Shown: piece after piece, positions 17,874 to 26,320 of the stretch
Layout of the letters: every line of letters starts with the position of its first letter
Numbering within the stretch: position 1 is the stretch's first letter
Origin: Gracilibacillus sp. YIM 98692
GTDB lineage: Bacteria; Bacillota; Bacilli; Bacillales; Amphibacillaceae
DNA: 64,000 bases
Direction of reading: 5' to 3'
Assembly: GCF_010993965.1 (NCBI RefSeq)
Contig: NZ_WIXM01000012.1
Span: forward strand, 1 to 64,000
Made by a program: the position numbers and the translations under genes
Notes under the pieces: model-generated
Database searches by the model: none
What the model saw: only the letters and a program-made list of their open reading frames with translations
What the model was told of the DNA's origin: nothing

Positions 17874-18028
17874 AAGAAAAGCGCAAGCGCCTTGGTCACC
17901 CTAGGGTAATAAGTCGAGTCTCTATGTGGTGCTTTTTTGCCACAATGAGGCTCGACTTAAGACCTCGAGGGGGTAGGCGCTGGAGCTAGACAGCGAAACG
18001 TAAATTTTTATACTTTCTGATAGTGCAA
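17874..18028 (+). repeat. bcr1-like structured intergenic element
   Basis: It begins AAGAAAAGCGCAAGCGCCTTGG and ends near ACTTTCTGATAG. An outer GCGCC / GGCGC pairing encloses a strong inner hairpin, AAGTCGAGTCTC (17911-17922) with GAGGCTCGACTT (17947-17958), extended by TGTGG / CCACA. The layout (AAAGAAAA start, first short hairpin, CCTTGG, TTTCTGATA end) is shared with the pseudoknot elements at 36.6, 42.6, 48.3 and 63.3 kb. From memory it recalls the bcr1 repeats of the Bacillus cereus group. The rest of the gap 17711-18389 shows no gene I can support. Confidence 0.6.
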
Positions 18029-18389
18029 GAAAAACTTGACACATACCCTCAAGATGGGGAATTTCACTCCGAACGCTTATCATGATATGATAGACATATG
18101 CATTTAATGAAGGACTTATGATCAATCACCTATTAAATGATAGCGCTTCCTCTAATAGTGAATTCTTGTCTTTTCAAGGAATGGCTAATTAGCGGATGAT
18201 CGCCCTTTTTGTGTATGAGTGGTTGCTTTCTATTAAAGTACAAGCCTATGTTATACAACATGCTGGACATGCCCAATGTTCAAATGCATTGCCCAGCAAG
18301 ATATTGGAGTTTTGCACACAAATTTATATTAAGATAAAAATTTTTTTGTCAATAATGATAATAGTTCTCACAGGCAATGAGGTGAAAAT

Positions 18390-19430
18390 ATGTTTCAAGA
18401 CATTAAACTAGAACAATTACGAGAGCTACAACAAAAACAAAAAATAACATTGATAGACGTACGATCACCATCAGAATATAAACATTCTACAATCCCAGGA
18501 AGTATTAATATTCCAGTATTCTCAGATGAAGAACGGTCAGAAGTAGGAACTTTATATAAACAGGATAGTGTGGAGGCTGCCAAAGAACGCGGACTGGAAA
18601 TTATGTCCACTAAATTACCAGCATTTATCCAATCATTTAAGAACCTTCCCGGAACAAAAGTTGTCTATTGTTGGCGCGGCGGGATGCGTAGTAAAACAGC
18701 TGCAACTGTTGTCGACCTTATCGGGATTCCTGTGTATCGATTGGAAGGTGGAATCCGATCCTATCGACAGTGGGTCGTCGATTCGTTAGAAGGATTGAAT
18801 TTTCAACCAAAAGCTTTTTTGCTTAACGGTTATACCGGAACAGGGAAAACCATTTTATTAAAACAGCTGGAACAAGAAGGATATCCAATTCTCGAATTAG
18901 AAGGACTGGCAAATCATCGTGGATCCATTTTCGGTCAAATTGGACTGGAACCTAATAATCAAACAACCTTTGACTCTCTCTTGATGGAAGATATATTGCA
19001 AGTAAACCAATCTCCATACGTATTATTCGAAGCCGAAAGCAAGCGAATAGGAAAAGTGATGCTGCCGGAATTTCTATTAAAGAAGAAAGAAGAAGGTGTG
19101 CAAATCTTTGTTAATATGCCAGTCGAAGAACGTGTCCTAAATATTTTAGATGAATATCAACCATGGGAATACCATGAAGAATGCATTCGGGCTTTTCGAC
19201 TTATTAAAAAACGAATTCATACACCGATAGCAAAAAAAATTGAAGAACATTTACTTGCAGAAAACTATTCGAATGCGATTCGTCTATTATTAGAGTATTA
19301 CTATGACCCGCTTTATGATCATTCACGAAAAGAGTACGCTGAAAATAAAACGATTACGATTGATGCTAAAAATGCAGCAGATGCAGCGAACAAAATAAAA
19401 GAAGTGCTTGCTAGTATTTATGTTGGATAA
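18390..19430 (+). CDS. mnmH: tRNA 2-selenouridine synthase
   Basis: Enzyme of 346 residues that exchanges sulfur for selenium at the wobble uridine of certain tRNAs, using selenophosphate. The N-terminal rhodanese domain (about 1-130) carries the active Cys94 in VVYCWRGGMRS. The second half is a P-loop domain with NGYTGTGKT (G147-T154). Start ATG follows GAGGTG. It is a single gene bounded by a perfect terminator. Its presence implies that the strain can make selenophosphate; the needed selD gene is not in this window. Confidence 0.94.
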   Translation: MFQDIKLEQLRELQQKQKITLIDVRSPSEYKHSTIPGSINIPVFSDEERSEVGTLYKQDSVEAAKERGLEIMSTKLPAFIQSFKNLPGTKVVYCWRGGMRSKTAATVVDLIGIPVYRLEGGIRSYRQWVVDSLEGLNFQPKAFLLNGYTGTGKTILLKQLEQEGYPILELEGLANHRGSIFGQIGLEPNNQTTFDSLLMEDILQVNQSPYVLFEAESKRIGKVMLPEFLLKKKEEGVQIFVNMPVEERVLNILDEYQPWEYHEECIRAFRLIKKRIHTPIAKKIEEHLLAENYSNAIRLLLEYYYDPLYDHSRKEYAENKTITIDAKNAADAANKIKEVLASIYVG

Positions 19431-19592
19431 GTAATTTATGAATCCAATAGATGTTACCGTAGACATTTTACGCAAAGGTGTTTTAATCCTAACGTGTTCG
19501 GTTGAGAGGGAGAAAATACAATTTCACATGATAAATAACTTATAAATTAACATAGGTTTTAGCGGGCGAATCAACAATACAAATAGTAAAAC

Positions 19593-19623
19593 AAAAGGAT
19601 CAGATTATAATCTGATCCTTTTT
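19593..19623 (+). terminator. Terminator of mnmH
   Basis: Perfect palindrome AAAAGGATCAGATT / AATCTGATCCTTTT followed by more T. Apart from this, 19431-19837 contains nothing I can identify. Confidence 0.9.
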
Positions 19624-19837
19624 GGATTGGAAACCCAGTCTTCTTCAACGCACGCTGTGAGTATTATGTTAATGGTCCTATGAATAGAGAGATTAGGTCG
19701 GATATATATGATGAGAATAATAAACAATCAAAAGAGCAACTGGAATCACTTCTTCCACTGCCTTTGATTCATCTACCTTACTCCTTTAATCACTTACTTA
19801 ACAGGCCTAAACCCCCACCGATGGAAGTCTCACTTTA

Positions 19838-20767
19838 TTATACAAAAATACCTAACCATATTGCGATAGCAAGAGCGAGGCAAAGCAGCCGCTTCTCAAC
19901 TGCTGTTAATTCCTCTACATTCTCTCCATTTACTCTTAAGACAATCCAGATTGCATAAACTAAGATTATACCAACACCTATTGCGGCAACCGGACGCGTA
20001 CAAGCAATCCAGATCAATAGCAATCCTACAATCATGAAGTAAAGTAAAACAGGAAATTTAGCTCCTTTAGTTCCCATACGTTCTACTGCCCATACGACAG
20101 ACGTTCGTTTCATTGGTTTTGCTTTTTGGTCTGCATGTCTGTCAGGAATATGATGAAACATGACCCATGCCATGCACCAAACGGCATTAACGAGCGCATT
20201 TTGCCATGCCCAATCTGGTATAGATTCTAGCATTATCCATGGCAAGGCAATGGCTATCGCTAGCATGGTAGGAAATAAGCTCAACCATTCTCCTATAAAA
20301 GGAGTATAAGCAAATTGAAATGGCTTCAAAGAATACGACACTGCACCCCATATACCAACTAAGGTTAAAATGGCGAATTCTAGATAACCGAATACAGTAA
20401 AAAGAAATGCCATTAAAATTAAGAAAACACTCATCAATGTGCCAAGCTGCTTTAGCATGGTTACCGTCATTGTATTCGTTTGGATCACTCTACTTCCACC
20501 AGAAAGTATGCCTGGACTATATTGATCTGTTCCCGATTGATGGTCCGCTATATCATTTAACACATGCGTTAATACACCATGAATCAAAATAGCACCTACC
20601 AAAAGCACAGAAGTGGTTCCCAATAAGGTTAACCACGAAATTTGATAATAGAAAATCAACGGCAGGAGCGTAGATAGAATCGTTGCTACACTGGAGAATA
20701 CAACGGCAACTAGACGTAATAACATACCAATACCTTTTAGACTAAATGCTGATTGAGCTGGTATCAT
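19838..20767 (-). CDS. UbiA-family prenyltransferase
   Basis: Membrane prenyltransferase of about 309 residues with eight or nine hydrophobic segments. The first Asp-rich motif is NDIADHQSGTD near residue 75 and the second is HHIPDRHAD near residue 200; both bind the prenyl diphosphate through Mg2+. The preferred start is the ATG at 20767, spaced from AAAAGGAT; an ATG three codons upstream overlaps that site. Family members attach prenyl chains to aromatic acceptors in quinone, haem or lipid synthesis. The acceptor is unknown here, and there is no menaquinone gene nearby. Confidence 0.85.
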   Translation of the reverse strand: MIPAQSAFSLKGIGMLLRLVAVVFSSVATILSTLLPLIFYYQISWLTLLGTTSVLLVGAILIHGVLTHVLNDIADHQSGTDQYSPGILSGGSRVIQTNTMTVTMLKQLGTLMSVFLILMAFLFTVFGYLEFAILTLVGIWGAVSYSLKPFQFAYTPFIGEWLSLFPTMLAIAIALPWIMLESIPDWAWQNALVNAVWCMAWVMFHHIPDRHADQKAKPMKRTSVVWAVERMGTKGAKFPVLLYFMIVGLLLIWIACTRPVAAIGVGIILVYAIWIVLRVNGENVEELTAVEKRLLCLALAIAIWLGIFV

Positions 20768-20787
20768 AGCAAACATCCTTTTTATTT

Positions 20788-21174
20788 TTAATTATGGGGT
20801 ACAGACAACATTTTAACGAAAATATACGCTAAGACAATATTTGGAACACATTTTAATATATCAACCAGTACCAGGTCATAAAGAATAAATATCGCAGCAC
20901 CTGAACCCATTGATGAACCAGCAATAGAACCAGCTGCTCCATATACAGCTTTCCCCATCCTATTCGTCATTTCACCAGGTTTCAGCATACGTTCAGCACG
21001 AGTCGTTGTACCAGTATCCGTTCCAGTATTTGCCCCAACCGCTTTCTTTACATCTGGACTATCTTCGTTTCCATCTGCACCGTCACCAGAGCCGTCTTAT
21101 GTACCCATGACTGATTTACCGGTAAAGGCTCCTTTTGCAGCTCCATACACACCAATTGAACTGCCTGTTGCTTA
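20788..21174 (-). pseudogene. Decayed Gly-rich membrane protein gene
   Basis: One frame continues from 21174 down to the stop at 20788 but holds an in-frame TAA near 21097. Before it is SSIGVYGAAKGAFTGKS; after it comes an Asp/Gly/Thr-rich linker and then MGKAVYGAAGSIAGSSMGSG with a hydrophobic C-terminus. The two GVYGAAKGAF / AVYGAAGSIA segments look like repeats. Gly/Ala-rich C-termini of this sort occur in membrane proteins of conjugative elements, but I cannot assign a family. A 66-residue frame survives from 20988. Confidence 0.5.
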
Positions 21175-21211
21175 CAAAAAAGGAACTTATCCTTCTTGAA
21201 GATAAGCCCCT
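21175..21211 (-). terminator. Terminator after the decayed immunity-like gene
   Basis: On the minus strand GGCTTATC / GATAAGTTCC flank TTCAAGAAG, followed by TTTTTT. Confidence 0.7.
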
Positions 21212-21251
21212 TTTAGCTCAGTATCATTCCTTACAAAAACAGCTTGTTTAG

Positions 21252-21494
21252 CTATCCATTATTTTTTGTTGTTACAACAATAATATCTGTTGAACCAACC
21301 TTCCATTCGTCATCCCAATCACGAAAATACGAATGACTTAACTCTACTTCTCCACCAGTTCCTATACTATGTTGTTCTTTAACCTTTTGTCAAAACTTGA
21401 TTATTTTATCTAATTCTTAAATATCAGATTGAAAAGAAACCTCTTGTAATTCCACTAAATTCTCACTATCTTTTTGATAACCAAATACTTTCAA
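21252..21494 (-). pseudogene. Small cytosolic protein gene with two nonsense codons
   Basis: Eighty codons in one frame from TTG (after AGGAGA) to TAG, interrupted by in-frame TAA and TGA codons. Pieces read LKVFGYQKDSENLVELQEV, then ELDKIIKF, then GEVELSHSYFRDWDDEWK and STDIIVVT. This is the pattern of a common small Bacillus protein family that I know only as uncharacterised or immunity-like. Two separate stops show the gene is dead unless the assembly is wrong. Confidence 0.65.
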
Positions 21495-21532
21495 ACCATT
21501 CTCCTACTTTCCAAACTTTTTTCTAAGGTTCA

Positions 21533-21571
21533 ATTTGTTCTTCAACTCTTGCCACCCGTTAATTCAATAAG
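21533..21571 (-). repeat. Shared 3' element (cassette-like junction), instance 1
   Basis: On the minus strand TTGAATTAACGGGTGGCAAG leads on to GTTGAAGAAC. The TAA stop of the gene 21559-22485 is part of the motif. Similar strings recur after other minus-strand genes to 48.6 kb. Confidence 0.55.
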
Positions 21572-22485
21572 TGATTTTGTTTAGTTTCCCAACGGTCATA
21601 CCATACCATTATAATAAACGGGAAAAACCACCGTAGGGCAGTATAAAAGTGGTTCCAGTTGTGGTAAATAAGCCAGCTTTGCCAATATGAGAAATAAGCA
21701 AAAGCTAATACTAAGGTAGCTATCCCCATAAACAAAAGAGGTCTATATTTATGAACGGCTTTTGGAATTATAATTGCGAGAAGTAAGGCTAAAGTCCAAG
21801 ATAAACCCAAGTCCATAAACCTATCGTCAGCACCAACTTTTTTAAAAATCATAGGTCGCCATTGATATAAGTTAAATAAAGTACCACCTAATAATGCACC
21901 TATCCAAGCAGTAATACCATATGAAAAACTCCCAATTCTAATGAAGTAAGGTAGTGGCGGATTATATGTCAGCACCCTTTTAGCATATGGTCCAAATAAG
22001 CGAAAACTTGCCAAATAAATCAGCATTGAATACCATATACTCCAGTTTTCATATTTTAAATAACCCAACTTTAGATATACCCATTCCAAAGGGAAGTGCC
22101 ATAAAAAAGTAAAAATAAATGCCAAACTCCAATAGTATTGTTTTTTTGTAGCGTAATGACAAAAAATTATAGCTGTAAGAGGTAGTATTATACCATCACT
22201 AAATATCACCCCTAACTGATTATCTTTAGTGAAATCAGATAAGAGGAAAGTGGGAAATTTGTAAAAAGATAATAATTGATTAAAAATAATTTCTAGAACA
22301 TCAACTATTAGTAAAGTAAAAAAGTAAGTACATAAAATGCCATGCCAATTATATTTTTCCTTTTTTATTATGTAAATTGCCCAAAAAAGTACAATTATTG
22401 AATTTATGATATAAAGCATAGTACATATGCACTTCCTATAAATGTTGTTTTCAATATTATTGTTCCAAACTGCAATATTTCTCAT
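21559..22485 (-). CDS. Multispan membrane protein, CBO0543-like
   Basis: Integral membrane protein of up to 308 residues with eight or nine hydrophobic segments and many Trp/Tyr residues. The first 22 residues are polar, and a second in-frame ATG (22419) follows AGGAAGTG, so the true protein may start there (MLYIINSIIVLFWAIY). The central part (HFPLEWVYLKLGYLKYENW) resembles the CBO0543 group of uncharacterised Bacillaceae membrane proteins. Its stop codon is embedded in a shared 3' element. Function unknown. Confidence 0.6.
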   Translation of the reverse strand: MRNIAVWNNNIENNIYRKCICTMLYIINSIIVLFWAIYIIKKEKYNWHGILCTYFFTLLIVDVLEIIFNQLLSFYKFPTFLLSDFTKDNQLGVIFSDGIILPLTAIIFCHYATKKQYYWSLAFIFTFLWHFPLEWVYLKLGYLKYENWSIWYSMLIYLASFRLFGPYAKRVLTYNPPLPYFIRIGSFSYGITAWIGALLGGTLFNLYQWRPMIFKKVGADDRFMDLGLSWTLALLLAIIIPKAVHKYRPLLFMGIATLVLAFAYFSYWQSWLIYHNWNHFYTALRWFFPFIIMVWYDRWETKQNHLLN

Positions 22486-22563
22486 TCTACTCTACTACCT
22501 CGATACCTCAATAAGAAAAACGGTGACACATTATCGAAGTATCGCATCCCGTTAGTAAAAATA

Positions 22564-22899
22564 TTATCGTGGATAACTTTCTACCATAGTTGAAGAAGAA
22601 AATATAACTTCATAATCTTCTCCAAGTTCTTTCTTCACCTTCTCTGTTAATTCCCTTCCAAGTTGATTGTGTTTTTCTTCAAGTTCAACCCCATGAGGAA
22701 CAAATTTATCTTTACTCCAGTCAATCCATTCCCCGTACTTCATTATCCATCTCATAAGTTCATCTTTTAATTCATTTGAAACTGGAATTTCTCCAAAGTC
22801 TAAATTACAACCGCATTTATTACACCAAATTGGGTCTGCACCAACATCACCTTCAATTTTTAAATTATAAGTTTCCTTTTGTTCACAGAAACATTTCAT
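22564..22899 (-). CDS. Small zinc-ribbon-like protein
   Basis: A 111-residue soluble protein. The N-terminal CFC pair and WCNKCGC form four or five Cys ligands typical of a zinc ribbon. The remainder is charged and helical (ELKDELMRWIMKYGEWIDW, then QLGRELTEKVKKELG). I do not recognise a functional family; such genes are frequent in accessory arrays of Bacillus. An AT-rich leader with a shared 3' element precedes the ATG. Confidence 0.6.
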   Translation of the reverse strand: MKCFCEQKETYNLKIEGDVGADPIWCNKCGCNLDFGEIPVSNELKDELMRWIMKYGEWIDWSKDKFVPHGVELEEKHNQLGRELTEKVKKELGEDYEVIFSSSTMVESYPR

Positions 22900-22959
22900 T
22901 TATTTTTAACACTCCTCAAAACTGAAATATTTAACTGTATTTTGTGGAAGTTCTTATTC

Positions 22960-23035
22960 CACTATTCTGCCCTTTAACGCAATAGGAGCTGCCGCATCGA
23001 CAACTTCTTGTTACACTCTTGCCACCCTTATCTAC
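22960..23035 (-). repeat. Shared 3' element, instance 2
   Basis: On the minus strand GATAAGGGTGGCAAG, then GTGTAACAAG, a hairpin AGAAGTTG / CAGCTCCT, and a GGGCAGAATAGTGG edge. It is close to instance 4 at 26130-26215, which has the same hairpin sequence. Confidence 0.6.
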
Positions 23036-23933
23036 AGTATGATTTTTCACCGTATTCAACGTTCGTAAAGATAGTAAAAACACTAGTTTTCTATCTTTGT
23101 AGAAGTATTATCTGCAGTAAGTTATTATAGTTTTCAACGTATGTAACGATAGGACTTTACTTGGAGGGGGGGGGATGGCTAGATCCACTTGTTTGTTATT
23201 GCTTAATAAAGCCACAGCATAGCTGCTTGCTCTTGACTGACGTGCCACTTCTTAGCTCTCGGTGGTTGGATGCAGGGTCCCGACCACTGAAGGCTTAGAA
23301 GTGATCGGTCGTGGTACGCTATCTGTGCGGATGGAGCCAAAAAGGCTGAATTTTTGCCATCCGCCAAAAGGACTCATTACCACGACCGCAAAAAAAGTCA
23401 AGGGTGCCGAGTTTTTTTACCTAATATTTTTATGTAGCTCACTTCATGGCACAAGTAGATCAAAAAGATGGCAAGCGTGGTTACTCGTTGTCTTTATTCA
23501 GCTTATGTACACAAAGATAAACGGTGCTTCATTTCAATGTTTTATTGCTAATACTATAGATAACGTGCTCGTTAATATAATAAGAAAGGGGTCACAGCAG
23601 CAATCCCCTCTTTTAAACTCAAGCATCCCGTTAAAGATGTGGTGGATATATCTATACAATAACCCCCACCAACACCTTTGCAGGGTCTCCATTATGTAGC
23701 GTTGGTGAGGACGTATCAGGGACGAGTACTCCCTTAAATTGGATTTTACCACAAAATGTATAACAATGGAAAACAACTTACCATCAAATTTTATTCTATA
23801 TAGTAGTATGAAATTGTTAAATAATTACCAAGCAAAAAACTCTGCAAAAAAACTACAGCATTCGTCTATACACCATTTTCTGCTTTACATAGATTATTTA
23901 ATGTAGTTAAAATCTTTTAGGAGTGAAGCGAAT
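23036..23933. other. Non-coding stretch with structured core
   Basis: About 0.9 kb without a credible gene. It contains a hairpin AAGATAG / CTATCTT near 23080, a run of nine G at about 23166, the nested hairpins at 23246-23388, and a CACCAAC / GTTGGTG dyad at about 23660-23710. The reading frames of 80 and 145 codons here look like translations of structured DNA, with no protein-family character. Confidence 0.5.
23246..23388. ncRNA. Nested-hairpin region, candidate structured RNA
   Basis: Two adjacent stem systems. The first is CACTTCTTAGC (23246) with GCTTAGAAGTG (23293), enclosing a GGTGGT / ACCACT stem. The second is CGGTCGTGGTA (23306) with TACCACGACCG (23378), a perfect 11-base pair, enclosing GCGGATGG / CCATCCGC and AGCC / GGCT. 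Three concentric perfect stems are unlikely by chance. It matches no RNA family that I can recall, and the strand is not decided. It could equally be a transposon end. Confidence 0.45.
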
Positions 23934-24410
23934 ATGGGTAGAACCAAAAATAAAGAAGTAAGTCCTGCTCGTGATAATAATTGTGTATGCGATGTGGTTG
24001 AAGCAATCGCAGATGCTCAAGATGACGTGTTAGATCAACATTGTGATATTAGCTGTGCTCGATCGATTCAAAACCTAGTTTCACCTGTTGCTGGTAACGG
24101 TTTGGATACTGTACCTTTTATTTTATTTGATAAAAAAGGTAAGCCATTTAAGGGTGTAGGTGTTGAAGTACAACAAAATGGCTCACCTACTTTTGAATGT
24201 GTAGAAAGCTTTATTTTCCGTGTGAATAAAGTAGATGATTGCTGTGCAGTACTTGAATTGCTTATTTTTGATGACGAAACAGATCCTTGCCATGACCCTT
24301 GTCAGCAACTAGGAAAAGTAGAAGACCTTGAACGTACAGGTATCTGTATCACAGTTGATTTAAACTGTTTCTGTGCTATTACTTGCTTACCTGCAGTTTC
24401 TGTACTTTAA
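23934..24410 (+). CDS. CotY/CotZ-family spore coat or exosporium protein
   Basis: Cys-rich structural protein of 158 residues matching the CotY/CotZ family of the outer coat crust and exosporium. Signature parts are CVCDVVEAIADAQDDV near residue 18, CDISCARSIQ, TVPFILFDKKGKPFKGVG and the Cys-dense C-terminus ICITVDLNCFCAITCL. The many Cys residues are thought to crosslink the crust. ATG follows AGGAGTGAAG and a terminator follows. Expression late in the mother cell (sigma-K) is expected from the family, but I could not confirm a promoter. Confidence 0.88.
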   Translation: MGRTKNKEVSPARDNNCVCDVVEAIADAQDDVLDQHCDISCARSIQNLVSPVAGNGLDTVPFILFDKKGKPFKGVGVEVQQNGSPTFECVESFIFRVNKVDDCCAVLELLIFDDETDPCHDPCQQLGKVEDLERTGICITVDLNCFCAITCLPAVSVL

Positions 24411-24415
24411 GTTTC

Positions 24416-24453
24416 AAAAAACTCTTTTGCTGTAATGGTGAAAGAGTTTTTTG
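24416..24453 (+). terminator. Terminator of the coat protein gene
   Basis: AAAAAACTCTTT / AAAGAGTTTTTT stem with a loop of about 13 bases. Confidence 0.88.
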
Positions 24454-24471
24454 CTAATTGTGGGGAGTATC

Positions 24472-24747
24472 TTAAAAATAAAAAAGAGCCAGGCTTTCCA
24501 CACCATGGCTCGCAACCTTTGTCACATATATTTCTTTTATTCGATTCTGCAACATGCGGAAAGTGGCCATTATCTCGTCTTCAGTAAACTCCGTAAAATC
24601 ACCAAGTTCCACTTCTTTACGACCAGCACGTTTGATAGGTTTCCTTTGTGCATGCACCCTTGCTTCCAAAGGTGGGTTAAATTTTATTGGACGTGTGGAA
24701 TTCGGAGTAGGACTGGGTTTAAAAGCAATAATAAGCAGTGATAACAA
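24472..24747 (-). CDS. Short membrane-anchored hypothetical protein, start uncertain
   Basis: Open frame of 91 codons whose N-terminus is the end of a hydrophobic segment (LSLLIIAF), followed by a Pro-rich link and a charged body with FTEFTEDEIMATFRMLQ. The frame stays open to about 24799, where KNDKFTKIILAGILL would supply a complete membrane anchor. However, the ATG next to AAAGGAGAGTG (24786) is in another frame and stops after six codons. The gene may have lost its start by a small indel or may use a rare start. Confidence 0.45.
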   Translation of the reverse strand: MLSLLIIAFKPSPTPNSTRPIKFNPPLEARVHAQRKPIKRAGRKEVELGDFTEFTEDEIMATFRMLQNRIKEIYVTKVASHGVESLALFYF

Positions 24748-24823
24748 AATACCTGCTAGAATTATTTTTGTGAATTTATCATTCTTTAAAACACTCTCCT
24801 TTATGCGCTCAATAGTGTTAAAT

Positions 24824-25675
24824 TCATATCACCATGTTTACAATTTTATTTAACCAATCAGCGTTCTCTTCAATCTCCAATTTATTACAAAGCGATCTAT
24901 GAACTATTTTAAATTCATGCACAATACTTTTCATAATATTTAAAATTTCTACTGTGCTTCTTCCACATTCCCAACTTTTAAGAAGGGACTGCTGCCAGCT
25001 TTCCAACTGACTTCTTTTGCCTTCATATTTAGCCCAATCACCAAATGTATTTGGTTGAATTCCCGCATCCATATACCATGCAGTTGACATTAATAAACGT
25101 AAGTTATCTATACAACTTAAAGCATAATAATACTCTTTTCTCATAACTCTTCTATACGCTTCGTGTAAATATGCAAAAAATTTAGATCTCCACAACTCAA
25201 ATTCTTTCAGTGACGGTTCATAAGTAAGGAGCATTGATGTTTCTAATATTTCTGCCATCTTTCCATCAGTATCTTTTATAACCTTTATATTTTTCAACCA
25301 AACAGATGGTCGAATATCGTCTGGCTCATAATAAAAGGTGTCTACTTTAACAAAACAATCATAGTGAGCAACAGTATAAATTGATAAAGGATTTACATCT
25401 TCATAATAAAGAACATTTCCCCAATTTCCGGGACGCGTTTTTTTGTTTGAAATATATTCCTTTATTTTTTCAGGCACAACAACTACTCTAAGGTCAATAT
25501 CAGAATAATCATCTGTATTTTCATTTCCAATGGATCCACCGTAAAAGAATGCTAGAACATTATCATCATATAAAAAATCTTTCTCGATTGAATCTAACAA
25601 TTTTTTACGGTATTTGGGTAATTCTAGATCTCTTTCTTTGTGCTTACTCACAAATCCCACACATTCAAAACCCAC
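24824..25675 (-). CDS. Nucleotidyltransferase-fold protein, aminoglycoside adenylyltransferase-like
   Basis: A 283-residue protein with the polymerase-beta-type nucleotidyltransferase motif: Gly46-Gly47-Ser48, then Asp59 and Asp61 in SDIDLRV, which would bind Mg-ATP. The C-terminal half is helical, as in AadE-like enzymes. It may adenylylate a small molecule such as an aminoglycoside; the substrate cannot be told and resistance should not be assumed. GTG start with further in-frame GTG codons at residues 6 and 9. A fragment of a true ANT(6)-type gene lies just upstream on the same strand. Confidence 0.75.
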   Translation of the reverse strand: MGFECVGFVSKHKERDLELPKYRKKLLDSIEKDFLYDDNVLAFFYGGSIGNENTDDYSDIDLRVVVVPEKIKEYISNKKTRPGNWGNVLYYEDVNPLSIYTVAHYDCFVKVDTFYYEPDDIRPSVWLKNIKVIKDTDGKMAEILETSMLLTYEPSLKEFELWRSKFFAYLHEAYRRVMRKEYYYALSCIDNLRLLMSTAWYMDAGIQPNTFGDWAKYEGKRSQLESWQQSLLKSWECGRSTVEILNIMKSIVHEFKIVHRSLCNKLEIEENADWLNKIVNMVI

Positions 25676-25749
25676 TCTCCCTGTACATTGATATATAGAT
25701 ACTATTCAATAAAAATTTGATTTATCCTTTTTAAAACTATACTGACCAT

Positions 25750-25815
25750 AACAAAATAAGCGACTGCCCTTACTCAGCAATCGCCACCGTTAATTGAACA
25801 AGCACCCTACTATTT
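25750..25815 (-). repeat. Shared 3' element, instance 3
   Basis: On the minus strand TTCAATTAACGGTGGCGAT, then a hairpin GCGATTGC / GCAGTCGC followed by TTATTTTG. A GCACCCT / AGGGTGC hairpin precedes it. Confidence 0.55.
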
Positions 25816-25834
25816 TTGCAGGGTGCTATATCAT

Positions 25835-26094
25835 TCACTTAATATATCCTCGTTGCATTAGAATAACATCTTTAAGGTATTTAGTCATGTTTTTATCATC
25901 ATCAATTGGATACGTGAAGTTAAAATGTTCAGCAACATCTTGAGATAAGATTCTAAACAAGTCACAAGTAATAAATATTGATTCCCACATATTTTTATAA
26001 TTAGAATTAGAATTAGAATAAGTTTCTTTGTACATCTTCCAATATGATTCTGGAAGGTATTCCTTAAAATACTTCCCTAAATTCCCAGTGGAAA
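25835..26094 (-). pseudogene. C-terminal remnant of an aminoglycoside 6-adenylyltransferase gene
   Basis: The frame from about 26094 reads GKYFKEYLPESYWKMYKETY, then WESIFITCDLFR, VAEHFNFTYPIDDDK and TKYLKDV. This fits the C-terminal ~75 residues of ANT(6)/AadE enzymes. The nucleotidyltransferase half is missing and an in-frame TAA precedes the fragment. A surviving ATG frame of 66 codons starts at 26035, but the product would lack any active site. Confidence 0.7.
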
Positions 26095-26129
26095 CTTAAA
26101 TAGAAATTCGGTTACATTAGCCTTAAACA

Positions 26130-26215
26130 AATTCCCACTCCCTTTATTTAATTAAACTGCTTCATAAGCAAAACAGGAGTTCCGCAACGACAACTCCTTG
26201 TTCCACTTTAGCCCC
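26130..26215 (-). repeat. Shared 3' element, instance 4
   Basis: On the minus strand GTTAACAGGGGCTAAAG, GTGGAACAAG, a hairpin AGGAGTT / AACTCCT with TGTTTTG, then the edge GAAGCAGTTTAATTAAAT. It is the most complete match to instance 2. Confidence 0.6.
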
Positions 26216-26320
26216 TGTTAACACAACAAGCAATGAGCTTAGCTATTTAGTTCAATTAACCATTATGTTCTTAATCAACAAAAAAACCATTCTCCAACTT
26301 CTGAAGAATAGCTCCATTAC

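Noticed and set aside
18354-18375. Fur box in front of mnmH (TGATAATAGTTCTCA)
   Set aside because: Only the left half matches; the right half has two mismatches and iron control of mnmH is not known.
19680-19958. 92-codon plus-strand frame
   Set aside because: Its second half is antisense to the UbiA gene and the first half has no protein features.
23262-23699. 145-codon frame over the nested hairpins
   Set aside because: Frame runs through hairpin arms, no ribosome binding site, no family character; the opposite strand is also open.
24824-25675. Calling the nucleotidyltransferase an aminoglycoside resistance gene
   Set aside because: Only the general nucleotidyltransferase motif is clear; the neighbouring ANT(6) relic is a separate broken gene.
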